Positions 1 to 8,023 of a stretch of 64,000 bases of DNA are shown here, piece by piece. The notes beneath the pieces were generated by a model. The model saw only the letters and a program-made list of their open reading frames with translations, was not told where the DNA came from and searched no databases. The position numbers and the translations under genes were made by a program. Location of the stretch: contig NZ_JTJB01000034.1 of assembly GCF_000794385.1 (NCBI RefSeq), forward strand, positions 87,124 through 151,123, written 5' to 3'. Source of the DNA: Thermus sp. 2.9 (GTDB lineage: Bacteria; Deinococcota; Deinococci; Deinococcales; Thermaceae). Positions within the stretch are counted from its first letter, which is position 1, and each line of letters begins with the position of its first letter.

Positions 1-99
1 GTCGGGGTTGCCCTCGCCGAAGACCACCTGGGTGCGGCCCTCCGCCAGCCGGCAGGCGGTGCAGGCCTGGGCTTGGGCCCGGAGGAGTTCCAGGGTCAT
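1..99 (-). CDS. udgA: Family 4 uracil-DNA glycosylase, N-terminal fragment
   Basis: The gene runs off the left edge of the window; only the first 33 codons are present. They read MTLELLRAQAQACTACRLAE and onward to GEGNP. The C-x2-C pair (ACTACRL) supplies two of the four cysteines that bind the 4Fe-4S cluster of family 4 uracil-DNA glycosylases, and GEGNP leads into the uracil-binding motif. These enzymes remove uracil produced by cytosine deamination, which matters in a hot, GC-rich genome. The start ATG overlaps the stop of the preceding minus-strand gene (ATGA), so the two are probably translationally coupled. The rest of the protein cannot be checked here. The name rests on resemblance to the T. 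thermophilus enzyme as I remember it. Confidence 0.8.
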   Translation of the reverse strand, partial: MTLELLRAQAQACTACRLAEGRTQVVFGEGNPD

Positions 100-464
100 T
101 GCAGGGACTTACGGGCCTTGCGCGCCTCGCGCCGGATCTTGGGGTCCAGGCCGATCATGAGGAAGAAGTTTTCCAGGGCGTTCTCCTGGCCCTTGATCTC
201 GGGATAGGCGTCCTCCGGGGTGCCGGTGACGAAGGGCAGGGACTTGTAGAGCTCCAGGGCGTACTGGACCACCGCCTCCGGCCCCTCGGCCTCCGCCACC
301 TCCGCCAGCTTGGCGTAAACCTCGCGGCGCGCCTCGGCGTGGCGGCGGAAGACCTCCGGGTTGGGCGTTTCCGGCGCCCGGAGGACGTCCTGCTTGGCGA
401 TGCGGCGGTAGTGCTTCAAGCCCCGAACGATCTCCTCCGTGGTCAGCGTGATCTTGAACTCCAT
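96..464 (-). CDS. Conserved hypothetical protein, 122 aa
   Basis: This is a small acidic, mostly alpha-helical soluble protein with no signal peptide or membrane segment. It starts MEFKITLTTEEIVRGLKHYR and ends in a basic helix rich in Arg and Lys. I recognise no catalytic motif. Its stop overlaps the ATG of the uracil-DNA glycosylase gene by four bases, so the two are in one transcript. A purine-rich GGAAAGGAGCGGGG precedes the ATG at 464 and serves as the ribosome binding site. The role is unknown; an accessory role for the glycosylase is only a guess from position. Confidence 0.75.
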   Translation of the reverse strand: MEFKITLTTEEIVRGLKHYRRIAKQDVLRAPETPNPEVFRRHAEARREVYAKLAEVAEAEGPEAVVQYALELYKSLPFVTGTPEDAYPEIKGQENALENFFLMIGLDPKIRREARKARKSLQ

Positions 465-533
465 CCCCGCTCCTTTCCGGCCAAAGGCCCGTCCTTCTTT
501 GGCAGATTATAAGCCTCCTCACGGGAGGGTGCG

Positions 534-539
534 TATACT
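534..539 (+). promoter_or_regulatory. Leaderless -10 box for the kinase-like gene
   Basis: TATACT ends seven bases before the ATG at 547, so transcription should start at or next to the start codon. There is no Shine-Dalgarno in between. No good -35 lies 16-18 bp upstream. Confidence 0.6.
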
Positions 540-546
540 TGGGGGG

Positions 547-1611
547 ATGGAGGTTTTGGGCGCGTATTGGCTGAGGCGTATTCTCGCCCGTATTGGTGCC
601 CTTACCGTTTACGAGGGACAGGACACCCGCACCGGCATGCCGGTGATGGTCATCCAAGGAGCCAAGGGAAACCCCGTGGTGGGGGAGGGGCTTTTGCCGG
701 TTCTAGAGGTCCTTCCGGAGGTGTGGGTCTTGGAGTGGCCCCTGGGGGCGGTGCCCCTTTCCCAGTACCTGGGGGTGGCGGACCCGGAGCGGGCCGCCCA
801 CTGGCTCAAGGAGGTGGCGCGGCTTCTCCTCGCCCTGGAGGAAAAAGGGGTTTCCCTGGCCCCGCCCCCGGAGCTCTTCTTGGTCAAGGGCAAGCGCATC
901 TGGCTCGGCGGAGCGGGGATGGAGGCGTTGGCGGGAGCGCCGGAAGAGGCTTTGGTGGCCCTGGCCCAGGCGCTTTTGGGGGAGCGCTATGCCGAGTTTC
1001 CCTTGCGGGAAACCCTGGAGCGGCTAAGGCGGAAGGAGGTGGGGTTGGGCGCCCTTCTCCAGGAGCCTGGGCCCTCCCCGTCCCCAGAGCCGCCGCACGA
1101 GCCCGACCCCCAGGGGCGCAAGCGCCTCCCCGTGGAGCCGGAAGGGGAGAAGGCCGGGGAAGAGGCGGTGCCAAAGGCGAACGGAGCGGAAAGCGGGCAA
1201 GAGCCCCCGGCGAGCCGCCCCAAGGTGATCCGCATAGAGGAGCGGGAAGAGCCCCCCTTCCCCGTGGTGGAGCCGCCAAAGCCCTCTTCCCGGCGAGGGT
1301 TTTTGCTCCTTGCCCTGCTTCTGCTGGTGGCGTTGGCGGGGGTTCTCCTCTTCCGTCCCCGTGGGGGGGCGGAAAGGGCTTACGTGATGGAGTTTCGCAC
1401 GGAACCCGCCACGGAAAAGGCGGAGGTCTTCCTCCTGGAGGCCCCCCCTGGTTCCCGCCTCGCCCCGGGGCAGCTCCTGTTGGTGGCCCCGGGGCGGGTG
1501 GAGTTTGACCAAAAAGGCGTCTACCGCCTGCGCATCCGGGTGCCGGGACGCGACCCCGTGGACTACCTTCTGGAGGTCCCGGGCCCACCCCTCACCATCA
1601 AGGTACGCTAA
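547..1611 (+). CDS. Membrane-anchored kinase-like (pseudokinase) protein
   Basis: A 354-aa protein in three parts. Residues 1-170 resemble a small degenerate protein-kinase fold. LGAYWLRRILARIGALTVYEG followed by DTRTG looks like a glycine-loop strand pair, but the strand that should carry the ATP-binding lysine reads PVMVIQG. The catalytic and DFG regions are replaced by SLAPPPELFL and IWLGGAG, so it should be inactive. Residues 170-250 are a Pro/Glu-rich linker. Residues 251-269 are one transmembrane helix, followed by an outside beta-rich domain of about 85 residues that may be PEGA-like. I chose ATG 547 over upstream in-frame starts because it follows a TATACT box with leaderless spacing. 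The next gene starts four bases after the stop. The fold assignment is inference. Confidence 0.6.
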   Translation: MEVLGAYWLRRILARIGALTVYEGQDTRTGMPVMVIQGAKGNPVVGEGLLPVLEVLPEVWVLEWPLGAVPLSQYLGVADPERAAHWLKEVARLLLALEEKGVSLAPPPELFLVKGKRIWLGGAGMEALAGAPEEALVALAQALLGERYAEFPLRETLERLRRKEVGLGALLQEPGPSPSPEPPHEPDPQGRKRLPVEPEGEKAGEEAVPKANGAESGQEPPASRPKVIRIEEREEPPFPVVEPPKPSSRRGFLLLALLLLVALAGVLLFRPRGGAERAYVMEFRTEPATEKAEVFLLEAPPGSRLAPGQLLLVAPGRVEFDQKGVYRLRIRVPGRDPVDYLLEVPGPPLTIKVR

Positions 1612-1615
1612 GGTC

Positions 1616-2212
1616 ATGACCGAGCGCCCAGCCCTCTTTCGCTACCGCTACTTCTTCGCCGGGGAGCCCGCGGGGGAAGGGCGGCTGGAGGTGCGCCCGG
1701 GGGAGGAAGGGGTGCGGGCTGTTTTGACCGCCGAGCTAACCCTTCCCCTACCCAAAACCCGCCTTCGCTGGCAGACGGAAACCGACCCCGAGGGCTTTTC
1801 CCGCTACTTCGCCGAGCGAGTGGAGGGGCGGGAGGCCAGGGTCTTCACCGTGGAGCGCCTGGAGGAGGAAGGGGTGGTCCTGGTGAGCCAGGGCAAGGAA
1901 AGCGTGGCTCTGCCCTACCTGGTCCCCTACCACGACCCCCTTTCCCTGGTCCTCTACCTTCCCCGGCTGTTCCTGGTGCCGGGGGAGGTGGCCCGCTTTC
2001 CCATGCCAGGGGGGCGGGTCTACGTGGAGCGGCTTTCGGACCTCGAGGCGGAAGGGCGGCTTCGCCAGCACTTCCGCCTGCGCCCGGGCCTAAGCCTGGT
2101 GCAGCTGGAAGAGGGGCTACCCGTGCGCCTGGCCCAGCAGGTGGGGGACCACGTGTTTGAGGCGGTGCTGGAGGGGGTGGAGGAGGCGAAAAGGCGCCGC
2201 CGCTGGGTATAG
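1616..2212 (+). CDS. Conserved hypothetical protein, DUF3108-like
   Basis: A 198-aa, beta-rich protein starting [20 protein letters not shown]. The opening [15 protein letters not shown], followed by alternating beta strands with paired aromatic and charged residues, resembles DUF3108 proteins, but those usually have a signal peptide and this one has none visible. ATG 1616 lies four bases after the stop of the kinase-like gene, so the two are co-transcribed. Its last codons (GTA TAG) contain the TATAGT -10 box of hisD. The function is unknown. A link to the membrane kinase-like protein is suggested only by adjacency. Confidence 0.65.
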   Translation: MTERPALFRYRYFFAGEPAGEGRLEVRPGEEGVRAVLTAELTLPLPKTRLRWQTETDPEGFSRYFAERVEGREARVFTVERLEEEGVVLVSQGKESVALPYLVPYHDPLSLVLYLPRLFLVPGEVARFPMPGGRVYVERLSDLEAEGRLRQHFRLRPGLSLVQLEEGLPVRLAQQVGDHVFEAVLEGVEEAKRRRRWV

Positions 2213-2213
2213 T
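2208..2213 (+). promoter_or_regulatory. Leaderless -10 box for hisD
   Basis: TATAGT overlaps the stop codon of the upstream gene and lies six bases before the hisD ATG at 2220. hisD can therefore be transcribed independently and without a leader. Confidence 0.6.
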
Positions 2214-2219
2214 GGAGCC

Positions 2220-3462
2220 ATGATCTACCGCGCCGAGGAGGTACGGGAGCGCTTCGCCTGCCGGGGGCTTTCCTTTGACCCCACGGTGGAGGAGATCGTC
2301 CGGGGCATCCTCCGAGCGGTCCGGGAGGAGGGGGACGCCGCCTTGGACCGCTTGAGCCTGGACCTGGACGGCCACCCCGTGGAGGAGATCCCCCAAGAAG
2401 GCCTGGCGCGAGGCTTACGACGACCTGGACGCCGAGCTTAAGGGACGCCTTGGAGACCCGCCAAGGGAGCGCATAGAGGCCTTCTACCGCGAGGAGGCCC
2501 GGGGAGGGTTTTTGCGGGCGGAGGAGGCGGGGGTTTTGGGCCAGCTGGTGCGGCCCCTTTCCCGGGTGGGGGTCTACGTTCCCGGGGGGAGCGCCCCGCT
2601 TCTTTCCAGCCTCCTCATGGCCGTGGTGCCCGCCAAGGTGGCGGGGGTGGCGGAGGTGATCGTGGCGAGCCCCCCCAAGGTCCATCCCGGGGTGCTGGCC
2701 GCCGCCTGGGTGGCGGGGGCGGACCGGCTTTTCGCCATGGGCGGGGCCCAGGCCATCGGCGCCTTGGCCTACGGCACGGGGCGCATACCCCGGGTGGACA
2801 AGATCGTGGGGCCGGGGAACGCCTACGTGGTGGCGGCCAAGCGCCTGGTCTACGGGGTGGTGGGCCTGGATGGCCTCGCCGGCCCCACGGAGACCATGAT
2901 CGTGGCGGACGGCTCCGCCTCTCCCCGGCTCCTCGCCGCCGACCTCCTGGCCCAGGCGGAGCATGGCCCCGATTCCGAGCCCTGGCTTCTTTCCCCGGAG
3001 CAGGCCCTTTTGGAGCGGGTGGAGGCGGAGCTTTACCGGCAACTTTCCGACCTTCCCCGGGCGGAGACCGCCCGAAGGGCCCTGGAGCGGGGGGGGCTCG
3101 TCCTCACCCGGGACCTGGAGGAGGCTTTTGAGCTCGCCAACCTTTACGCCCCCGAGCACCTCTGCCTGGCCCTGGCCGACCCCCTTCCTTGGCTCGGCAA
3201 GGTGCAAAACGCCGGCGGGGTCTTCCTGGGGGAGGGAAGCCCCGAGGCCCTGGGGGACTACATCGCCGGGCCGAGCCACGTGATGCCCACCTCCGGCACC
3301 GCACGCTTCCAGGGGGGGCTTAGCGTGCGGGACTTCCTCAAGGTGATCCCCGTGATAGGGCTAGGGGAGAAGGCGGTGAGGGAGCTTTCCGCCAAGGGGG
3401 CGGTGCTCGCTCGGGCGGAGGGCCTCGAGGGCCACGCCCGCTCCTTGGACCTTAGGCGATGA
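2220..3462 (+). pseudogene. hisD: Histidinol dehydrogenase, frameshifted as given
   Basis: HisD oxidises L-histidinol to histidine with two NAD+, the last step of histidine synthesis. The N-terminal frame ([20 protein letters not shown]) runs to a stop at 2441. The rest, from about 2465 with the family motifs [26 protein letters not shown] and GPSHVMPT, is in another frame. Dropping one base in each of four short runs (C at 2390-2394, G at 2442-2444, C at 2457-2459, A at 2463-2464) gives an uninterrupted 412-aa protein, the usual family length, reading [10 protein letters not shown] then LKDALETARERIEAF. Zinc-site and catalytic residues of the C-terminal part are intact. I read this as probable sequence error, not decay. 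Without correction the strain would lack this step. The stop overlaps the next ATG (ATGA). Confidence 0.85.
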
Positions 3463-4256
3463 GGCTTTTCCACGAGCTCTTAGGGCCACTGGAGCTACCC
3501 GACCGCTTTGCGCGCATCGTGAGCCTGGCCCCCAACCTCACGGACGCCCTCTTCGCCCTGGGGGTGGGGGAGAGGCTCGTGGGCCGGAGCGCCTTCTGCC
3601 ACCGCCCGGCCCAGGTCCTTTCCCTGCCCGTGGTGGCCTCCTACACCAAGACCCGGCTGGAGCTTCTGAGGAGCCTAGAGCCCGACCTGGTCCTCCTCTC
3701 CACCGGGGTGCAGCGGGAGCAGGCAGTCAAGCTTAAGGAAGCGGGCTTTCCCGTCTACGCCGTGCCTCTGCCCACAAGCCCTTACGGCATCCTGGAGAAC
3801 CTTTCCACCTTGGGCCACCTCTTGGACCTGGAGGAAAAGGCGGTGGCCTTGGCCCACGAGCTTTCGGTCCGCTACGCCGCCCTCAAGGGGCGGTTTCGCC
3901 TAAGGGTTTACTTTGAGATGGACCTGGGCGGGCCCATCACCGTGGGGCGGGGAAGCTACATCGCCCAAGCCCTTTTGCACCTGGGCCTGGAGCCCATCTT
4001 CCTGGACGTTCCCCAGGCCTACTTCGCCCCCGACCTGGAGGAGGTGGCCCGGCGCAAGCCTGACCTCTTCCTCTACGAGCCCAAGCCGTGGGGTAGGAAC
4101 CCCCTAGAGAAGGCCCGGGCCCTGGCGCGGGAGCGGGGGTGGGACTTCCCCGTTGCGGCCACGGACGGGGACGAGCTCGCCCACTACGGGCCCATGTTCT
4201 TTGGCTTCCTGGAGAAGTTGGCGGCGCGGGTGGTGGAAACCTTAGGGGAGGCTTAA
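3459..4256 (+). CDS. BtuF-like ABC-type periplasmic-binding-fold protein without signal peptide
   Basis: A 265-aa protein of the BtuF/FhuD (helical-backbone) binding family, which in transport carries cobalamin or iron chelates. [20 protein letters not shown] is the typical start of lobe one, and [10 protein letters not shown] with the following VYAVPLPTS matches the family. There is no signal peptide or lipobox: the first residues, [15 protein letters not shown], are charged, so as read it is cytoplasmic. There is no permease or ATPase gene nearby. It overlaps hisD by four bases. It may be a cytoplasmic homologue with a binding role of its own; the ligand is unknown. Confidence 0.75.
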   Translation: MRLFHELLGPLELPDRFARIVSLAPNLTDALFALGVGERLVGRSAFCHRPAQVLSLPVVASYTKTRLELLRSLEPDLVLLSTGVQREQAVKLKEAGFPVYAVPLPTSPYGILENLSTLGHLLDLEEKAVALAHELSVRYAALKGRFRLRVYFEMDLGGPITVGRGSYIAQALLHLGLEPIFLDVPQAYFAPDLEEVARRKPDLFLYEPKPWGRNPLEKARALARERGWDFPVAATDGDELAHYGPMFFGFLEKLAARVVETLGEA

Positions 4257-4278
4257 GGCGTTCCGGATGGGCGGGCGG

Positions 4279-4284
4279 TATAGT
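4279..4284 (+). promoter_or_regulatory. Leaderless -10 box for the subtilase gene
   Basis: TATAGT ends seven bases before the ATG at 4292, with no Shine-Dalgarno between. Confidence 0.6.
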
Positions 4285-4291
4285 GGGGCCT

Positions 4292-5611
4292 ATGAAGCGA
4301 GGGTTTTGGGGACTGGTTTTGGGTGCGTTCTTCTTATCGGCCTGCGTGCAGAACCCTCCGCCATCTTCCTCTCCTCCTTCCCAAGCCACCTGTACGCCGC
4401 AGGCCACCGGCCAGTCCCTCCAGGCCCAGGGAGTGGGGGCGGGGTTCCAGGTGCCGCGGGGTTTGGGCGACTTCTCCGCACCTCACGTGCCCGGGGAGCT
4501 TTTGGTCTTTGCCGAGGGCTTTACGCCCCAGGGTTTAGCCAACCGGGTGGAAGGCGTGGTCCCCTTGAAGGTATTCCAAGGGGGCTTTCTACATGTGCGG
4601 GTGCCTCCAGGATGGGAACGGGCTAAGGCGGAGGCCCTCCTGCGGGCGGGGGCCCGGTGGGTGCAGCCGAACTACATTTACGAGCCCTTGGCGCTTCCTC
4701 CCAACGACCCCTTGTACGCCCCTTACCAGAAGCCCCAGCTTAGCGGGCTTGTGGGCCTCGAGGCCGCTTGGGCAAATAGCACGGGGGACCCCGACCTGAT
4801 TTTGGCTGTGGTGGATACCGGGTATCTCCCTCACAAAGACATGGGTAGCAGGTGGTATCGTCCTCAAGGTTGCCTGGATGTGGCTGACAACGACCAAGAT
4901 CCCACGGACGACATAGCATCCCAAGACCGGGGGCATGGCCTAGCGGTGGCCTCGGTGATCGGGGCGGAGACCAACAATGCCCTGGGCATGGCTGGGGTTA
5001 CCTGGCGGGGGAAGCTCCTGCCCCTGAAGGTGGCGAGGTCCAGCGACGGGCTCATGAGCACCGCCTATGTGAGGGAGGCCGTGGACTTAGCGGTTCAGCT
5101 GGGTGCCAAGGTGATCAACCTCTCGTTGGGCGCTCCTGGTAGTGACCCCGTGCTGGAGCAGTCCCTAAGCGCTGCTAGGGCCCAGGGTGTGGTCCTGGTG
5201 GCGGCGGCGGGGAACGACGGCATTGACGGTGTGCTTTATCCCGCTTCCTCACCCTCCGTCATCGCTGTTGGCTCGGTAAGCAACGACAAGAGTAAATCTT
5301 ACTTTTCCAACTACGGTCCCGAGCTGGACCTGGTGGCGCCAGGGGAGAGGGTAACGGTTCTACTTCCCAACAATGGCTACGGCTTTGGAAGCGGCACCTC
5401 CTTCGCCAGCCCGATTGTGGCCGGGGTGGTGGCGCTTTACATGAGCAAGTACGCCAGCGAACGCAAGGTGTGGCCCACCCCGGACCAGGTTTACCAGTGC
5501 CTCACCGCCACCGCTGAAGACCTTGGACCCTCGGGCCGAGATGATGAGTACGGCTTCGGCCTGGTGCGGGCGGACCGGGTGATGGCGGACCTCACCCACT
5601 GCTTCCCTTAA
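4292..5611 (+). CDS. Subtilisin-family (S8) serine protease lipoprotein
   Basis: A 439-aa secreted protease. MKRGFWGLVLGAFFLSAC is a lipoprotein signal with Cys18 as the lipid site. A Pro/Ser linker and a propeptide-like domain (about residues 65-130, with VPGELLVFAEGF) follow. The catalytic domain has Asp175 in AVVDTG, His215 in DRGHGLAVAS, the oxyanion Asn308 in AAAGND and Ser370 in GSGTSFASP, so the triad is complete. The His motif is HGLAVA, not the common HGTHVA. The start is set by the TATAGT box and the lipobox. The codon use is a little less GC-biased than that of the neighbours (more T- and A-ending codons around 4800-5400). It probably acts on the cell surface on peptides as a nutrient or in quality control. 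Confidence 0.9.
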   Translation: MKRGFWGLVLGAFFLSACVQNPPPSSSPPSQATCTPQATGQSLQAQGVGAGFQVPRGLGDFSAPHVPGELLVFAEGFTPQGLANRVEGVVPLKVFQGGFLHVRVPPGWERAKAEALLRAGARWVQPNYIYEPLALPPNDPLYAPYQKPQLSGLVGLEAAWANSTGDPDLILAVVDTGYLPHKDMGSRWYRPQGCLDVADNDQDPTDDIASQDRGHGLAVASVIGAETNNALGMAGVTWRGKLLPLKVARSSDGLMSTAYVREAVDLAVQLGAKVINLSLGAPGSDPVLEQSLSAARAQGVVLVAAAGNDGIDGVLYPASSPSVIAVGSVSNDKSKSYFSNYGPELDLVAPGERVTVLLPNNGYGFGSGTSFASPIVAGVVALYMSKYASERKVWPTPDQVYQCLTATAEDLGPSGRDDEYGFGLVRADRVMADLTHCFP

Positions 5612-5632
5612 TCCGCCTCACCGGGCGGGGTG

Positions 5633-5638
5633 TACACT
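5633..5638 (+). promoter_or_regulatory. Leaderless -10 box for the LCP gene
   Basis: TACACT lies eight bases before the GTG start at 5647. No ribosome binding site is present. Confidence 0.55.
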
Positions 5639-5646
5639 AGGCCTTT

Positions 5647-6795
5647 GTGCGGCGCTTCCTACTCGTCCTTCTCTTGGGGCTTCTTGCGGCGCTTTTCTAC
5701 TGGGTTTACCCCCTTTTGGGCCCAGTGGCGCGCCAGGGGGCTTTGCCCTCCCCGGCGGGTCTAGAGGAGCCCCTCACCCTCCTCGTCTACGGCTCTAGCC
5801 CCGAGTATTCCGGCTACCACAGGCGCGCGCCCGAGCGCTTCCGGGGCCTGGCGGACACGGTCCTCCTGGTGCGGCTGGACCCCTTGGCCCACCGGGTGGT
5901 GGTCCTTTCCATTCCCCGGGACACTTGGGTGAACGTGCCCGGCTACGGCTGGCACAAGATCAACGCCTATAGCCCCTTGGGGGGGCCGGAGCTCATGAAG
6001 GAGGCGGTGGCACACCTCACCGGGGTGCGGCCTGAGCGCTACCTGGTGGTGAGCACCGAGGCGCTGCGCCGGGGCGTGGATGCCCTAGGGGGGGTGCGGG
6101 TGTGCGTGGAAAAGCCCATGCGCTACCGGGACACCGCCGCTGGGCTTTCCATTGACCTGGAGCCCGGCTGCCAGGTGCTTAACGGGGTGCAGGTGGAAGG
6201 GTACCTGCGCTTCCGCAAGGACGCCCTAGGCGACATCGGCCGGGTGCAACGGCAGCAGGCCTTCTTCCACGCCCTAAAGGAGGAGCTCCTCTCCCCAAAG
6301 GGCCTCCTCCGCTTGCCCCGGGTGGTGGCGGCGGTGGAGCCTTATGTGCAGACGGACCTTTCCCGAGGGGAGCGGGGGGCCATCCTGGGCTTCGCCATGA
6401 AGCGGCCCGAACTCGTTAGCCTCCTCCTTCCCGGGCGCTTCGGGGGTGGGTGGGAGGTGGACGAGGGGGCCATGCGGCAGCTTCTCGCCCTCTACTTTGC
6501 GGGGGAGGCCCAGGAGGCGGAAGCTTCCTTGAGCGGCAAGCTGGTGGCCTTGGTCTACGGCCCGGGGCAAGAGGCCTTAGCGGAAAGGGCACAGGAAAGC
6601 CTCCACGCCTTGGGCTTGAGGGTGCTTCGCCACCCGGTGGACCTGGCCCCGGCCCGCACAGAGGTGCTGGAAAACGGCCCTGGCCTCTTGGCCAAGGCCC
6701 TAGGGGAAGCCTTAGGCGTGCCCCACCGCATCTCGGGGGAGGCGGTGCTTGGCGCCCACCTCACCCTGCGGCTTGGCGGGGACGCCCCTTTTTGA
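5647..6795 (+). CDS. LytR-CpsA-Psr (LCP) family cell-wall ligase
   Basis: A 382-aa protein starting with GTG. Residues 3-24 are an N-terminal membrane anchor (FLLVLLLGLLAALFYWVYPLL), followed by the extracellular LCP domain with its hallmarks: a DTVLLVRLDP strand, VVVLSIPRDTWV, and the FRKDALGDIGRVQRQQ helix with conserved Arg, Asp and Gln residues that hold the polyprenyl-phosphate lipid. The C-terminal 90 residues form a second domain of LytR_C type (KLVALVYGPGQEALAERA). LCP enzymes move glycopolymers from undecaprenyl carriers to peptidoglycan. It lies upstream of tRNA-Leu and, further on, murJ, so wall synthesis is a loose theme here. The polymer attached is not known. Confidence 0.88.
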   Translation: MRRFLLVLLLGLLAALFYWVYPLLGPVARQGALPSPAGLEEPLTLLVYGSSPEYSGYHRRAPERFRGLADTVLLVRLDPLAHRVVVLSIPRDTWVNVPGYGWHKINAYSPLGGPELMKEAVAHLTGVRPERYLVVSTEALRRGVDALGGVRVCVEKPMRYRDTAAGLSIDLEPGCQVLNGVQVEGYLRFRKDALGDIGRVQRQQAFFHALKEELLSPKGLLRLPRVVAAVEPYVQTDLSRGERGAILGFAMKRPELVSLLLPGRFGGGWEVDEGAMRQLLALYFAGEAQEAEASLSGKLVALVYGPGQEALAERAQESLHALGLRVLRHPVDLAPARTEVLENGPGLLAKALGEALGVPHRISGEAVLGAHLTLRLGGDAPF

Positions 6796-6802
6796 GTAGG
6801 AT
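6773..6802 (+). promoter_or_regulatory. Candidate promoter of tRNA-Leu
   Basis: TTGGCG (6773-6778) and TAGGAT (6797-6802) are separated by 18 bp, and the -10 ends eleven bases before the mature tRNA. The -35 lies inside the end of the LCP gene. Confidence 0.45.
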
Positions 6803-6813
6803 GGACTTCGCCC

Positions 6814-6898
6814 GCCGGGGTGGCGGAACGGTAGACGCTGCGGACTTAAAATCCGCTGGGGGGTTACCCCCGTACGGGTTCGAGTCCCGTCCCCGGCA
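6814..6898 (+). tRNA. tRNA-Leu (anticodon UAA)
   Basis: The acceptor stem GCCGGGG pairs with CCCCGGC at 6891-6897. The anticodon loop CTTAAAA sits between GCGGA and TCCGC and gives anticodon UAA. A long variable arm (GGGGG TTA CCCCC) marks a class II tRNA, and the T-arm reads ACGGGTTCGAGTCCCGT. The discriminator is A and the CCA end is encoded (6899-6901). It reads TTA codons, which are rare in this GC-rich genome. I see no duplicated 3' end nearby, so there is no sign of an integrated element. Confidence 0.95.
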
Positions 6899-6930
6899 CC
6901 ACCTTTGGCCCCGGAAGAGGGGCCTTCCTT

Positions 6931-6936
6931 TATGCT
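6931..6936 (+). promoter_or_regulatory. Leaderless -10 box for the nuclease-like gene
   Basis: TATGCT is followed by seven bases and GTG at 6944. The alternative ATG at 6932 lies inside this box, which favours the GTG as the real start. Confidence 0.5.
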
Positions 6937-6943
6937 AAGGCCC

Positions 6944-8023
6944 GTGGGCGTTCTCACCCGCTTTCTGGAAAGGACCATGGCCCAGGCCCGGTACGACCTC
7001 TTGGGCCCGGGGCGCTTTTTGGCGGAGCTCCCGGAGCTTGGGCTGAAGGTGGAGGCTTCCCACCTCGAGGCCGCCCGGGAGGCCCTGCGGGAAGCCTTGG
7101 AGGCTTGGCTCCTACAGGCCTTGCGTTCCGGGCTCACCCCGCCCGGTTTGGAGGAAGAGGTAGACCCCGTGCGGGCCCGGTTCTTCGCCCTGGCGGGGGA
7201 GATGTGGCGGCTTTTGCGCGAGCCGCAAGCCCCTGCCAAGCCGCAAGAGCCGCCCAAACCTCAAGAACCCCCGAAGCCCCAGGAGACGCCGAAGGCCAAA
7301 CGCCTCACCTCGGTGGAGGAGTGGCTCAAAGGGCTCGGCATCCAGGTGGTGAAGAAGCCCGAGGAGGACGAGGAGAAGGAGAAGGTCCTGACCCGGCTGT
7401 CCCTCTTCCTGGGGGACCGCTACCCCAGCCTGGAAAAGCTTTATGAGCGCCTGAAGCAGAGCCTATCCACCAAGCGCCAGTTTGAGCTTTCCTTGGCGGA
7501 GGCGAGCCAGGAGGAGATCGCCAACTCCACCCAGTTTTGCACCCTGCTCAAGCAGTACGCCCTCCTCACCAGCTACCACTACAAGAGCGAGGAGCGGCGT
7601 ATCCGGGCTAAGGCCAGCACCGAGGGCTGGGTGCAGAACTTCCTCACCGGGGGTTGGCTGGAGCGCTACGTGGCCGAGCGGCTTCGGAAGCTCCTCCGTT
7701 CCAAGAACCTGCCCCACGAGGTGGCGGTGGGCTACCAGGTGACCCTCCCGGGGGGCGAGGCCATGGAGCTGGACGTCCTGGTGCGGGTGGGGGAGCGGGT
7801 GTATTGGTTTGAGGCCAAAACTGGGGACTTCCAAGCCCACATCGCCAAGTACGCCGGGCTCAAGAAGGTGCTGGGCCTTTCCGCCCGGGAAAGCTTCTTG
7901 GTCCTCCTGGGCATGGACAAGGCCAGGGCCAAGGAGCTTTCCGCCCTGCACGGCCTCACCGTGGTGAACCAGGCGAATTTCATAGAGGTCTTCCAGGAGG
8001 TTCTGGAGGGCAATGCTGCGTAA
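6944..8023 (+). CDS. Putative PD-(D/E)XK nuclease-fold protein with Pro-rich linker
   Basis: A 359-aa soluble protein in three parts. The first 85 residues are helical. A low-complexity linker of repeated KPQEPP units follows. The C-terminal half, from about residue 230, contains GWLERYVAERLRKLL, then MELDVLV with Asp277, then VYWFEAKTGD with Glu290 and Lys292. This D...E-x-K spacing on beta strands, followed by helical AKYAGLKKVLGL, is what restriction-like (PD-(D/E)XK, DUF1887/Card1-like) nuclease domains show. No CARF or helicase domain is visible. It overlaps murJ by 11 bases. GTG 6944 was chosen because of the -10 box; ATG 6932 is the alternative. Substrate and role are unknown. Confidence 0.6.
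   Translation: MGVLTRFLERTMAQARYDLLGPGRFLAELPELGLKVEASHLEAAREALREALEAWLLQALRSGLTPPGLEEEVDPVRARFFALAGEMWRLLREPQAPAKPQEPPKPQEPPKPQETPKAKRLTSVEEWLKGLGIQVVKKPEEDEEKEKVLTRLSLFLGDRYPSLEKLYERLKQSLSTKRQFELSLAEASQEEIANSTQFCTLLKQYALLTSYHYKSEERRIRAKASTEGWVQNFLTGGWLERYVAERLRKLLRSKNLPHEVAVGYQVTLPGGEAMELDVLVRVGERVYWFEAKTGDFQAHIAKYAGLKKVLGLSARESFLVLLGMDKARAKELSALHGLTVVNQANFIEVFQEVLEGNAA

Noticed and set aside
6814..6901. tRNA-Leu as an integration site of a mobile element
   Set aside because: No repeat of the tRNA 3' end, integrase or change of base composition is seen nearby; the following genes are chromosomal (murJ).
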